Assembly: GCA_020441345.1 (NCBI GenBank)
Contig: JAGRMK010000204.1
Coordinates: 1 to 8,637 of the forward strand
DNA from: Paracoccaceae bacterium
Lineage (GTDB): Bacteria > Pseudomonadota > Alphaproteobacteria > Rhodobacterales > Rhodobacteraceae
Length of the DNA: 8,637 nucleotides
Direction: 5' to 3'
The notes below the pieces were generated by a model, which saw only the letters and a program-made list of their open reading frames with translations, ran no database searches and was not told the DNA's origin. Positions 1-5,865 of the stretch are shown piece after piece; the first letter of the stretch is position 1, and every line of letters begins with the position of its first letter. A program made the translations under genes and the position numbers.

Positions 1-28
1 CGGGGGTCCGGGGGTGTGAACCCCCCGG
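1..28. repeat. GC-rich hairpin at window edge, probable end of an intergenic repeat block
   Basis: A perfect hairpin is visible at 10-25: GGGGGT, loop GTGA, ACCCCC. It can be extended by CC/GG with one bulged C. The order 'GGGTCC, G-run, TG(T)GAA, C-run' resembles the stretch at about 3670-3690 after the first stop-flanking repeat block, so it may be the tail of another copy whose main part lies outside the window. It could also terminate an upstream gene, but there is no T-run after it on the + strand. The resemblance was judged by eye. Confidence 0.4.
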
Positions 29-54
29 CGCTCCAAACCCGCGAGACCGCCGCC

Positions 55-609
55 ATGACCCGCACGATCCGCCCAGAGCCCCTGACCGCCGCGTCCTTCG
101 CGCCGTTCGGCGATGTGCTCGACGCGGTGGGCGCGCCGGACAAGATCATCAACGCCGGGCTCTGCGGGCGCTATCATGACCGCGCGCGGCTCGATTTCGG
201 CGCCGATGGCCGCGCCGGGATCTCGGTGTTCAACGCCGAACCGCGCGCGCTTCCCTACCGGTTCGATCTGGTCGAACGCCACCCTGACGGCTCGCAGGCA
301 TTCCTGCCGATGCATGACCAGCCCTTTCTGGTGATCGTGGCCCCCGATCAGCGCGGCACCCCTGGCACCCCCCGCGCGTTTCTGACCAACGGCGCCCAGG
401 GCATTAATTTCCTGCGCGGAATTTGGCACGGTGTGCTTACGCCCTTGGCACTTCCGGGTCTTTTTGCGGTCATCGACCGCATCGGTGCAACGCCGAACCT
501 TGAGGAATACGTGTTCGACACCCCATGGAGGGTGTCGCGCGCCCAAGAGCCCGGACCAACCGGGCCGAACCACCGCGACGATCCGGGATCAACCCGGACA
601 GACCCCTAA
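55..609 (+). CDS. allA: Ureidoglycolate lyase (AllA family)
   Basis: Splits ureidoglycolate into glyoxylate and urea, the final carbon step of urate/allantoin breakdown in the cytoplasm. From the ATG at 55 the protein has 184 residues. Family features seen by eye: the INAG..YHDRA segment (residues 32-44), 'SVFNAEPRALP' (57-67), 'ERHPDGSQAFLPM' (74-86), 'PFLVIVAPD' (90-98) and 'GINFLRGIWHGVLTPL' (116-131), followed by 'DRIG..PNLEEY' (141-152). A GTG at 16 is in frame, but it lies inside a hairpin and would add residues the family lacks, so 55 is preferred although its ribosome binding site is weak. Known members such as E. coli AllA are about 160 residues. The last 25 residues here (about 160-184) are a Pro/Gly/Arg/Asp-rich tail that looks dispensable. 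The gene is followed by a purine permease and an oxopurine deaminase, which fits urate catabolism. Confidence 0.9.
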   Translation: MTRTIRPEPLTAASFAPFGDVLDAVGAPDKIINAGLCGRYHDRARLDFGADGRAGISVFNAEPRALPYRFDLVERHPDGSQAFLPMHDQPFLVIVAPDQRGTPGTPRAFLTNGAQGINFLRGIWHGVLTPLALPGLFAVIDRIGATPNLEEYVFDTPWRVSRAQEPGPTGPNHRDDPGSTRTDP

Positions 610-685
610 CCGGATCACACCCTCGGGGGAGAGGTGTGAAGACGGCGCGAATAAAACTGCTCCCCTAGGGAAAGGAAACAAGAGA
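610..685 (+). promoter_or_regulatory. Structured leader RNA of the purine permease; candidate purine-sensing riboswitch
   Basis: This 76-base gap between allA and the permease holds two helices. Helix A pairs TCACACC (615-621) with GGTGTGA (633-639) around an 11-base loop. Helix B pairs GGGGAG (626-631), which lies in that loop, with CTCCCC (660-665), just before the ribosome binding site at 671-676. A and B could coexist as an H-type pseudoknot or compete. With helix B formed, CGG (643-645) can also stack on it by pairing with CTG (657-659), leaving an 11-base 5' internal loop (632-642). Such a layout, immediately upstream of a xanthine/urate-type permease, suggests ligand control of translation. 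The NMT1 xanthine/urate riboswitch class is known from Proteobacteria at purine-oxidation genes. I cannot confirm a match to its consensus from memory, so the class is inference and the helices are what is seen. Confidence 0.5.
671..676 (+). promoter_or_regulatory. Ribosome binding site deciding the permease start
   Basis: AAAGGA lies 9 bases before the ATG at 686. An in-frame reading extends upstream to 431, inside allA, but that stretch is not membrane-like and crosses the leader RNA. The site therefore supports the start at 686. Confidence 0.65.
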
Positions 686-2104
686 ATGGCCGATTCACGT
701 ATCGGGACGCCAGACCAGCTGCGCGATCCCAATTATACGCCGCCCATCGGAACCGCGATTCCACTGGGCATCCAACACGTTCTGGCGATGTTCGTTTCGA
801 ACGTCACGCCGGCAATCATCATCTGTGGCGCGGCCGGCATCGGCTTTGGCTCGGACCAGGGGGCGCTCGGCTTCCCTGACATGACCTACATGATCCAGAT
901 GTCGATCCTTTTTGCCGGAATCGCCACGCTGATCCAGACCATTGGCATCGGCCCGATCGGCGGCAAACTGCCCATCGTTCAGGGCACGTCGTTTGCCTTT
1001 ATTCCGATCATGATCCCCGCGGTCGCGGGCATGGGCACCGCCGGGCTTCCGGGCCTGATGGCGGGCGTCATGCTGGGCGGTCTGTTCCATTTCTGCCTGG
1101 GATTCTTCATCGGCAAGATCAGGTTCGCCCTGCCACCCCTGGTCACGGGGCTGATCGTGCTGATGATCGGTCTGGCGCTGGTCAAGGTCGGTATCCAATA
1201 CGCCGCGGGCGGCGTGCCGCTGATGGGAACGGACGCCTTCGGCAGCCTGGAAAAATGGACCCCGGCCCTGGTCGTGGTCGTTGTCACGCTCGCCATCAAG
1301 TTCTTCACCCGCGGCTTCACTGCGGTGGCGGCGGTTCTTCTCGGGATCATCGCGGGCTATATCGTGGCCTATGCCATGGGCCAGGTCAGTTTTGCCAACC
1401 TGGGTCGTGCGGGCTGGTTCAACGTGCCGACCCCGTTCCATTGGGGGTTTGAGCTGAATTGGGCCATCGTCATCGGCATGTGCTTCATGGCGATTGTCTC
1501 GGCGATCGAAACCGTGGGCGATGTCTCGGGGATCACCAAGGGCGGTGCCGGGCGTGAAGCCACCGACAAGGAGATCACCGGCGCAACCTTTGCCGACGGT
1601 CTGGGCACGGCAATCTCTGGTGTCTTCGGTGCCTTGCCGAACACCTCGTTCAGCCAGAACGTCGGCCTGATTGCCATGACCGGCGTCATGAGCCGCCATG
1701 TCGTCACCATCGGCGCGATCTTCCTGATCGGTTGCGGCCTTGTCCCCAAGGTCGGCGCGATCATCAACACGGTGCCGATCAACGTGCTGGGTGGCGGCGT
1801 GATCGTGATGTTCGGCATGGTCTGTGCCTCGGGGATCTCGATGCTGTCCGACGTGAACTGGAACAAGCGCAACATGGTGATCTTCGCCGTGTCGCTGTCG
1901 ATCGGTCTGGGCCTTCAGCTTGAACCTTCGGCGCTCCAGCACTTGCCGGCCACGCTGAAGATCCTGCTGACCTCGGGCCTGTTGCCCGCGGCGGGCCTGG
2001 CGGTAATCCTGAACCTGGTCCTGCCCGAAAACCTCAGCGACGAGGCGACCGAAGAAGTCTCGGGCGGCATGGCGGGCCATGGCAAGGGCAGCCTGCCGAA
2101 ATGA
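686..2104 (+). CDS. NCS2 (nucleobase:cation symporter-2) xanthine/urate-type permease
   Basis: Inner-membrane purine uptake by proton symport, with 472 residues from ATG 686, the usual size for the bacterial NAT/NCS2 family. The sequence is almost wholly hydrophobic helices after a 20-residue cytoplasmic start. Diagnostic features: the Gln-His pair of TM1 in 'GIQHVLAMF' (Q30-H31), 'LPIVQGTSFAFIP' (95-107), the TM8 glutamate in 'AIETVGD' (E275), D304 in 'TFADGLG', and the NAT signature Q-N-x-G-x4-T-G in 'QNVGLIAMTG' (324-333). In characterised members such as E. coli XanQ, the equivalents of E275, D304, Q324 and N325 bind substrate or are essential. The Q-N motif fits xanthine/urate rather than uracil transporters. 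Neighbouring allA and a urate-producing deaminase make urate or xanthine the likely cargo, but xanthine and urate carriers cannot be told apart by eye. Translation is probably controlled by the leader RNA, and an intrinsic terminator follows the stop. Confidence 0.92.
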   Translation: MADSRIGTPDQLRDPNYTPPIGTAIPLGIQHVLAMFVSNVTPAIIICGAAGIGFGSDQGALGFPDMTYMIQMSILFAGIATLIQTIGIGPIGGKLPIVQGTSFAFIPIMIPAVAGMGTAGLPGLMAGVMLGGLFHFCLGFFIGKIRFALPPLVTGLIVLMIGLALVKVGIQYAAGGVPLMGTDAFGSLEKWTPALVVVVVTLAIKFFTRGFTAVAAVLLGIIAGYIVAYAMGQVSFANLGRAGWFNVPTPFHWGFELNWAIVIGMCFMAIVSAIETVGDVSGITKGGAGREATDKEITGATFADGLGTAISGVFGALPNTSFSQNVGLIAMTGVMSRHVVTIGAIFLIGCGLVPKVGAIINTVPINVLGGGVIVMFGMVCASGISMLSDVNWNKRNMVIFAVSLSIGLGLQLEPSALQHLPATLKILLTSGLLPAAGLAVILNLVLPENLSDEATEEVSGGMAGHGKGSLPK

Positions 2105-2134
2105 CCTGATCGCCTGGGTCCAGCCCCGGCTCCG

Positions 2135-2169
2135 AGGCGCGCGTGTCGATCCGGCGCGCGCGCCTTTTT
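2135..2169 (+). terminator. Intrinsic terminator after the permease
   Basis: A 9-bp perfect GC-rich stem pairs AGGCGCGCG (2135-2143) with CGCGCGCCT (2157-2165) around a 13-base loop. TTTTT (2165-2169) overlaps the foot of the stem. This has the form of a rho-independent terminator on the + strand. It ends only 20 bases before the deaminase start, so it either limits read-through to the deaminase or marks a separate transcription unit. Confidence 0.7.
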
Positions 2170-2179
2170 CGCCCAAGAT

Positions 2180-2183
2180 GGAG
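2180..2183 (+). promoter_or_regulatory. Ribosome binding site deciding the deaminase start
   Basis: GGAG is placed 6 bases before the ATG at 2190. The alternative in-frame ATG at 2178 has only terminator T-run and CG-rich sequence before it and overlaps this site, so 2190 is the better start. Confidence 0.6.
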
Positions 2184-2189
2184 CTCTGC

Positions 2190-3530
2190 ATGCCAACCTT
2201 AGTCCGCAACGCTGACGTGATCGTCACCATGGACGGCACGCGCCGCGAATTGGCCGGGGCCTCGCTCCTGGTTCGGGACGGAACGATTGCCGCGATCGGG
2301 CCGGGCCTGTCCGCCCCCGGGGCCGAGATCCTCGATGCCACCGGCTGCGTCGTCACGCCGGGCCTTGTGAATACCCACCACCACCTCTACCAGACCCTCA
2401 CACGCGCGGTTCCTGGCGGTCAGGATGCGCTTCTGTTCGGCTGGCTGCGCACGCTTTACCCGATCTGGGCACGCTACACGCCTGACGACTTTCACGTCTC
2501 CACGCAACTCGGACTGGCCGAACTGGCGCTTTCGGGCTGCTCGATGTCCTCGGACCACCTGTATTTATACCCGAACGGCGCCAAACTTGACGACACGATC
2601 CACGCCGCAAAAGAGGTGGGCATCCGATTTCACGCCACCCGTGGCGCGATGAGCATCGGCGAAAGCAACGGCGGCTTGCCCCCCGACAGCCTGGTCGAAG
2701 ACGAATCCGCGATCCTCGACGACTGCATCCGCGTCGTCGATGCCTTCCATGATGCCAGCCCTGCGGCCATGGTGCGGGTGGGCCTGGCCCCCTGCTCGCC
2801 CTTCTCCGTTAGCCGCGAGCTGATGCGCGACGCGGCGCTGCTGGCCCGCGACAAGGGCGTTATGCTGCACACGCATCTGGCAGAAAACGACGAGGACATC
2901 GCCTACTCCCTGTCGCGTTTTGGTTGCCGCCCGGGGCAATACGCCGATGATCTGGGTTGGACCGGCCCCGATGTCTGGCACGCCCATTGCGTGAAACTCG
3001 ATGACAGCGAAATCCAGCTCTTCGCGAAATCCCTGACCGGCGTCGCGCATTGCCCCTGCTCGAACTGCCGGCTTGGCTCGGGCATTGCGCCGGTGCGGCC
3101 TCTGCGCGATGCGGGCGTGCGCGTGGGGCTCGGTGTCGATGGATCGGCCAGCAACGACGCGGGCGACTTGATGGCTGAGGCGCGCATGGCGATGTTGATG
3201 CAGCGCGTGGCGCGGGGCGCCGACGCGATGAGCGCCCGCGAAGCGCTGGAAATCGCCACCCTTGGCGGCGCCACGGTTCTCGGCCGCGCCGATGCGCTGG
3301 GCTCGCTCGAGCCCGGCAAACGCGCCGATATCGCGATCTGGGATGTCGCCAGCCTGCAAGCCGCCGGATCCTGGGATCCGGTCGCGGCGCTGGTTCTCTG
3401 CGGCCCGCACCGGGTCAAACACCTGCTGGTCGAGGGGCGTTCGGTCGTCCGCGATGGCCAACTCACCAGGCTCGACACGGCGCAACTCGCGACCCGCGCC
3501 CGCCACGCCACGGCCCGGCTGATGGCCTGA
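2190..3530 (+). CDS. Amidohydrolase-superfamily deaminase, probably 8-oxoguanine deaminase
   Basis: Predicted cytosolic zinc deaminase converting 8-oxoguanine to urate and ammonia. It has 446 residues. Layout: an N-terminal beta-sandwich segment (1-57), a TIM-barrel with the metal pair in 'NTHHHLYQ' (H63, H65), 'LHTHLAEND' with H229 and E232, 'WHAHCVKL' with H266, and the barrel-end aspartate in 'GVDGSASND' (D317). A C-terminal 'LEPGKRADIAIWD' sandwich strand completes it. The 'HCPCSNCRLGSGIAPVR' stretch (287-303) is the form I associate with the 8-oxoguanine deaminase / hydroxyatrazine hydrolase branch, whereas ordinary guanine deaminases differ there. Other substrates in this branch (guanine, isoxanthopterin, s-triazine-like compounds) are possible. 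The neighbouring urate-type permease and allA favour a urate-producing role. A terminator just upstream suggests partial uncoupling from the permease. Confidence 0.8.
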   Translation: MPTLVRNADVIVTMDGTRRELAGASLLVRDGTIAAIGPGLSAPGAEILDATGCVVTPGLVNTHHHLYQTLTRAVPGGQDALLFGWLRTLYPIWARYTPDDFHVSTQLGLAELALSGCSMSSDHLYLYPNGAKLDDTIHAAKEVGIRFHATRGAMSIGESNGGLPPDSLVEDESAILDDCIRVVDAFHDASPAAMVRVGLAPCSPFSVSRELMRDAALLARDKGVMLHTHLAENDEDIAYSLSRFGCRPGQYADDLGWTGPDVWHAHCVKLDDSEIQLFAKSLTGVAHCPCSNCRLGSGIAPVRPLRDAGVRVGLGVDGSASNDAGDLMAEARMAMLMQRVARGADAMSAREALEIATLGGATVLGRADALGSLEPGKRADIAIWDVASLQAAGSWDPVAALVLCGPHRVKHLLVEGRSVVRDGQLTRLDTAQLATRARHATARLMA

Positions 3531-3550
3531 CCGGGCACCGGATCTCGCCC

Positions 3551-3616
3551 CTTTCATCTTGCCCCAAATACTCTGGGGGTGAATTCGGCACAGCCGAAGA
3601 GGGGGCAAGGCCCCCT
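3551..3616. repeat. Rhodobacteraceae-type intergenic repeat with tandem hairpins
   Basis: The block begins CTTTCATCTTGCCCCAAATA. Three short hairpins follow: CCCC (3562-3565) with GGGG (3575-3578), TTCGGC (3584-3589) with GCCGAA (3593-3598) around loop ACA, and AGGGGGC (3600-3606) with GCCCCCT (3610-3616) around loop AAG. From memory, the CATCTT...CCAAATACTC core recurs downstream of genes in Rhodobacteraceae. Here it lies between two convergent genes, which suggests a bidirectional transcript-end element. No T-run follows the last hairpin on the + strand. Confidence 0.6.
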
Positions 3617-3701
3617 GCGCCGCGCGCCGCGGCGCGTGGGTCGCCCGCGGCACCGGGGCCGCAGGCCGCGGGTCCAAGGGTGAAACCCCGTCTCCCCGGT
3701 C
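3617..3701. repeat. Continuation of the repeat block: GC-rich palindromes before the pyrF stop
   Basis: A perfect 14-base palindrome, CGCGCCGCGGCGCG, lies at 3623-3636. An 8-bp stem pairs CCCGCGGC (3644-3651) with GCCGCGGG (3665-3672) around a 13-base loop. A weak GGGTGAAACCC hairpin follows at about 3678-3688, immediately downstream of pyrF on its strand, and could serve as its terminator. No coding potential is apparent. Confidence 0.45.
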
Positions 3702-4418
3702 TTACCCCGCGAGCGCCGTCAGCACCGCCTGGGCCGCCGCGCGCGGATCGGCCGCGGCCCAGATCGGGCGCCCGATCACGATATGGTCGGCGCCGTCGCG
3801 GATCGCGGCCTCGGGCGTGGCGATGCGCTTTTGATCGTCAACGGCCGCCCCCGCCGGGCGGACCCCCGGAGTGACGATCAGCCGCCCCTTCGCCTGCGGC
3901 AGGGCGCGGATGCCGGCGGCCTCCTGCGGGCTGGCGATGACCCCGTCGGCGCCCGCCTCGAAAGCCCGCGCCGCGCGTTCGGTCACGATATCGGCCATGT
4001 CGCCCGGCACGATCATCCCGGCATCCAGATCGGAGCGATCCAACGCCGTCAGGATCGTCACCGCCAGGATTTTCAGCCCGCTCCCGGCTGCCCCCTCGCG
4101 CGCTGCGCGCACGACATGCGGATCGCCATGCACCGTCAGGAAATCCAGATCGAACCGCGCCACGCCGCGCACCGCGGCCTCGACGGTGGCCGGGATGTCG
4201 AAGAACTTCATGTCCAGGAAAATGCGCTTGCCCATTTCCGCCTTGAGCTCGTTGGCCAGCGCCAGCCCGCCGCCGGTCAGCATTCCCAGCCCGATCTTGT
4301 AGAAACTCACGCTGTCGCCCAGCGTCTGCGCCAGCTCCAGCCCCCTGAGGACATCGGGCACATCGAGAGCGACGATCAGGCGATCGTCCGCGGGCAAAAC
4401 GTCCGGGCGTCGGGTCAT
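3702..4418 (-). CDS. pyrF: Orotidine 5'-phosphate decarboxylase
   Basis: Cytosolic enzyme for the last step of UMP synthesis, removing CO2 from OMP. It has 238 residues, normal for the bacterial group I family. Catalytic features: D19 in 'IVALDVP', K41 in 'YKIGL', the D-x-K-x-x-D signature in 'FLDMKFFDIPATV' (D69, K71, D74), the phosphate loop 'TPGVRP' (183-188) and 'IGRPI' (215-219). The ATG at 4418 has GGAGG (4424-4428 on the minus strand) 5 bases upstream. An in-frame extension to 4544 would enter the divergent hydrolase start and lacks family homology, so it is rejected. The gene appears monocistronic within the window. It is divergent from the hydrolase and convergent with the deaminase, and has no evident link to the purine genes beyond nucleotide metabolism. 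Confidence 0.96.
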   Translation of the reverse strand: MTRRPDVLPADDRLIVALDVPDVLRGLELAQTLGDSVSFYKIGLGMLTGGGLALANELKAEMGKRIFLDMKFFDIPATVEAAVRGVARFDLDFLTVHGDPHVVRAAREGAAGSGLKILAVTILTALDRSDLDAGMIVPGDMADIVTERAARAFEAGADGVIASPQEAAGIRALPQAKGRLIVTPGVRPAGAAVDDQKRIATPEAAIRDGADHIVIGRPIWAAADPRAAAQAVLTALAG

Positions 4419-4542
4419 GGGGGCCTCCGATTGGGTTGTCGCTGCATGTATCCGGCGTTGAACGCCACGGCAACCGCCGCGTGGGGTTGTTTCGCACGTC
4501 CTGCACAATACCCTTGCGCCGACACAACCGGGAGGATCAATC
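4419..4542. promoter_or_regulatory. Divergent promoter region of pyrF and the hydrolase
   Basis: This 124-base region must hold start signals for both directions. For pyrF a weak candidate is TTGCCG (minus strand of 4468-4473), 17 bases, then TACATG (minus strand of 4445-4450), which would give a short leader of about 20 bases. Its spacer contains the perfect inverted repeat GGCGTT-G-AACGCC (4454-4466), a possible operator. For the hydrolase I see no convincing -35/-10 pair. GGTTGT also occurs at 4434-4439 and 4485-4490, and as its complement ACAACC at 4524-4529. Confidence 0.35.
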
Positions 4543-5826
4543 ATGCAGACAAGACCGCTGTTTGCCGCGGCACTGGCGCTGGCACTGACGACAGGACCCC
4601 TTATGGCAGAAAACCGCGTAGATGCATCGCGCCCCGATGCCCCTGAACTCGCAGCCCCTGGCAGCTACGCCGTGGGCGTGCGCACCCTGACGCTGACCGA
4701 CCCCGACCGCCCCGACGTGCTGGCCTCGACCGAGGCACTGGTGCGCGGGCCGCGCGTGCTGATGGCTGAATTCTGGTATCCGGCCGCCGAGGGCACGGTG
4801 CCGGGCGGCACCTATGACACGATCCTGCGCGACGGGGTGACGCCCGTCACCCTGCACGGGCAGGCCGCGCGCGCGGCTGAGGCGTCGAATGCCGGGCCGT
4901 TCCCGCTGGTGGTGATCAGCCACGGCTATCCGGGAAACCGGGTGCTGATGGCGCATCTGGGTGAGCATCTGGCGTCCCACGGCTATGCGGTGGTCGCGCT
5001 GGATCATACCGACAGCACCTATGCCGATCAGGCGGCGTTCGGCTCGACGCTGTTCAACCGTCCGCTGGACCAGGCCTTCGCGATCGACGCGATGGCGTCG
5101 GATTCCGGGCTTGCCGGGCTGGTCAACACCGAGTCGGTGGGGGTAATCGGCTATTCGATGGGTGGCTATGGCGCGCTGATCTTTTCGGGCGTGGGGTTGG
5201 TGCCTGCGGTGCTGGACTCGCCTTTCGCGCCGCCGCAGGGATTGCTGGCCGCGCATGTCGCGGGATCCGACAGCCACGAGGCCTTGCCCGACCCGCGGGT
5301 GCGCGCTGCGGTGGCTATCGGCCCCTGGGGCATGAATTACGGAATGTGGGATGCGACGGGCCTGGCCGGGCTGCGCGTGCCGACGATGATCGTCGCAGGC
5401 AGCATGGATACCACGTCGGGTTATGCGCCGATGCGGGCAATCTTCGAAGGGGCGATAGGGGCCGACCGCCACTTGCTGACCTTCGAGAACGCGGGCCACA
5501 ACGCCGCGGCCCCAATCCCGGCACCGGCGGAGAGCCACGCAATGTCCGAAGTGCTGGGTTGGGCGCCGTTCGCGCATTATGCCGATCCGGTCTGGGACAC
5601 GGTGCGGATGAACGAGATCGCGCAGCATTTCATCCTGGCGTTTCTGGATCAGCGGGTGCGCGGCATCGCCGAGCGCGGTGCCTATCTGGAGCTGATCGAC
5701 TCGGCCAATGACGGGGTCTGGTCGGTAGAAGACGGAGTTGCGACTGACGAGCACAGCTACTGGGCCGGTTTTGGCGAAGGCACGGCCGTGGGGCTGCGTT
5801 TCGAGACCCGCTTGCAGGGTCAGTGA
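4543..5826 (+). CDS. Exported alpha/beta hydrolase (PAF-acetylhydrolase / dienelactone-hydrolase-like)
   Basis: A 427-residue protein with an apparent Sec signal peptide: MQTRP start, hydrophobic run 6-20, probable cleavage after 'LMA' (residues 20-22). It is probably periplasmic or secreted. The alpha/beta-hydrolase core is visible: 'PLVVISHGYPGN' (121-132; H127-G128 oxyanion region), 'GYAVVALDHTDS' (147-158), the nucleophile elbow G-Y-S-M-G-G with S205, 'PTMIVAGSMDT' with acid candidate D289, and 'ENAGHN' with catalytic H319. The fold resembles PAF-acetylhydrolase-like and predicted dienelactone hydrolases, so an ester or lactone is the likely substrate, but the real one cannot be read. GGAGG (4531-4535) lies 7 bases before the ATG. 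About 100 residues after the histidine are less conserved in my reading. It stands alone on its strand, so there is no pathway context. Confidence 0.85.
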   Translation: MQTRPLFAAALALALTTGPLMAENRVDASRPDAPELAAPGSYAVGVRTLTLTDPDRPDVLASTEALVRGPRVLMAEFWYPAAEGTVPGGTYDTILRDGVTPVTLHGQAARAAEASNAGPFPLVVISHGYPGNRVLMAHLGEHLASHGYAVVALDHTDSTYADQAAFGSTLFNRPLDQAFAIDAMASDSGLAGLVNTESVGVIGYSMGGYGALIFSGVGLVPAVLDSPFAPPQGLLAAHVAGSDSHEALPDPRVRAAVAIGPWGMNYGMWDATGLAGLRVPTMIVAGSMDTTSGYAPMRAIFEGAIGADRHLLTFENAGHNAAAPIPAPAESHAMSEVLGWAPFAHYADPVWDTVRMNEIAQHFILAFLDQRVRGIAERGAYLELIDSANDGVWSVEDGVATDEHSYWAGFGEGTAVGLRFETRLQGQ

Positions 5827-5840
5827 AAGGGGGGGGCGGG

Positions 5841-5865
5841 GATGGTCGCCTGTCAGGCGATCATC
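5841..5865. terminator. Hairpin between convergent hydrolase and usp genes
   Basis: An 11-bp stem with one G-T pair, GATGGTCGCCT (5841-5851) with AGGCGATCATC (5855-5865) around loop GTC. It overlaps the last codons and stop of usp. No clear T-run follows in either direction, so it may block transcription from both sides rather than be a classical terminator. An 8-base G-run at 5829-5836 lies just before it. Confidence 0.4.

Noticed and set aside
636..650. Resemblance of AAGACGGCGC to the 3' part of guanidine-III riboswitches
   Set aside because: As I recall that class, CGGCGC must pair with an upstream GCGCCG in the first loop; no such partner exists here and the loop instead pairs with CTCCCC at 660-665.
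431..685. In-frame N-terminal extension of the permease overlapping allA
   Set aside because: The extension is Arg/Thr/Pro-rich, non-membrane, and overlaps allA and the structured leader; the ATG at 686 has a ribosome binding site and gives a family-sized protein.
695..2356. Long open reading frame (553 codons) on the minus strand opposite the permease
   Set aside because: Its translation is rich in Arg, Asp, His and Gln with no recognisable domain, typical of the antisense frame of a GC-rich gene; the + strand protein has all NCS2 motifs.
2565..3677. Long minus-strand frame (370 codons) opposite the deaminase
   Set aside because: Composition is Arg/Ala/Gly-biased without motifs and it runs through the intergenic hairpins; the + strand protein shows a full amidohydrolase metal site.
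4419..4544. N-terminal extension of PyrF to position 4544
   Set aside because: It would overlap the hydrolase start and both ribosome binding sites, and adds Cys/Arg-rich sequence absent from the family.
4537..5754. Long minus-strand frame (405 codons) opposite the alpha/beta hydrolase
   Set aside because: Arg/His/Gln-rich shadow; the + strand product has a signal peptide, catalytic triad candidates and a strong ribosome binding site.
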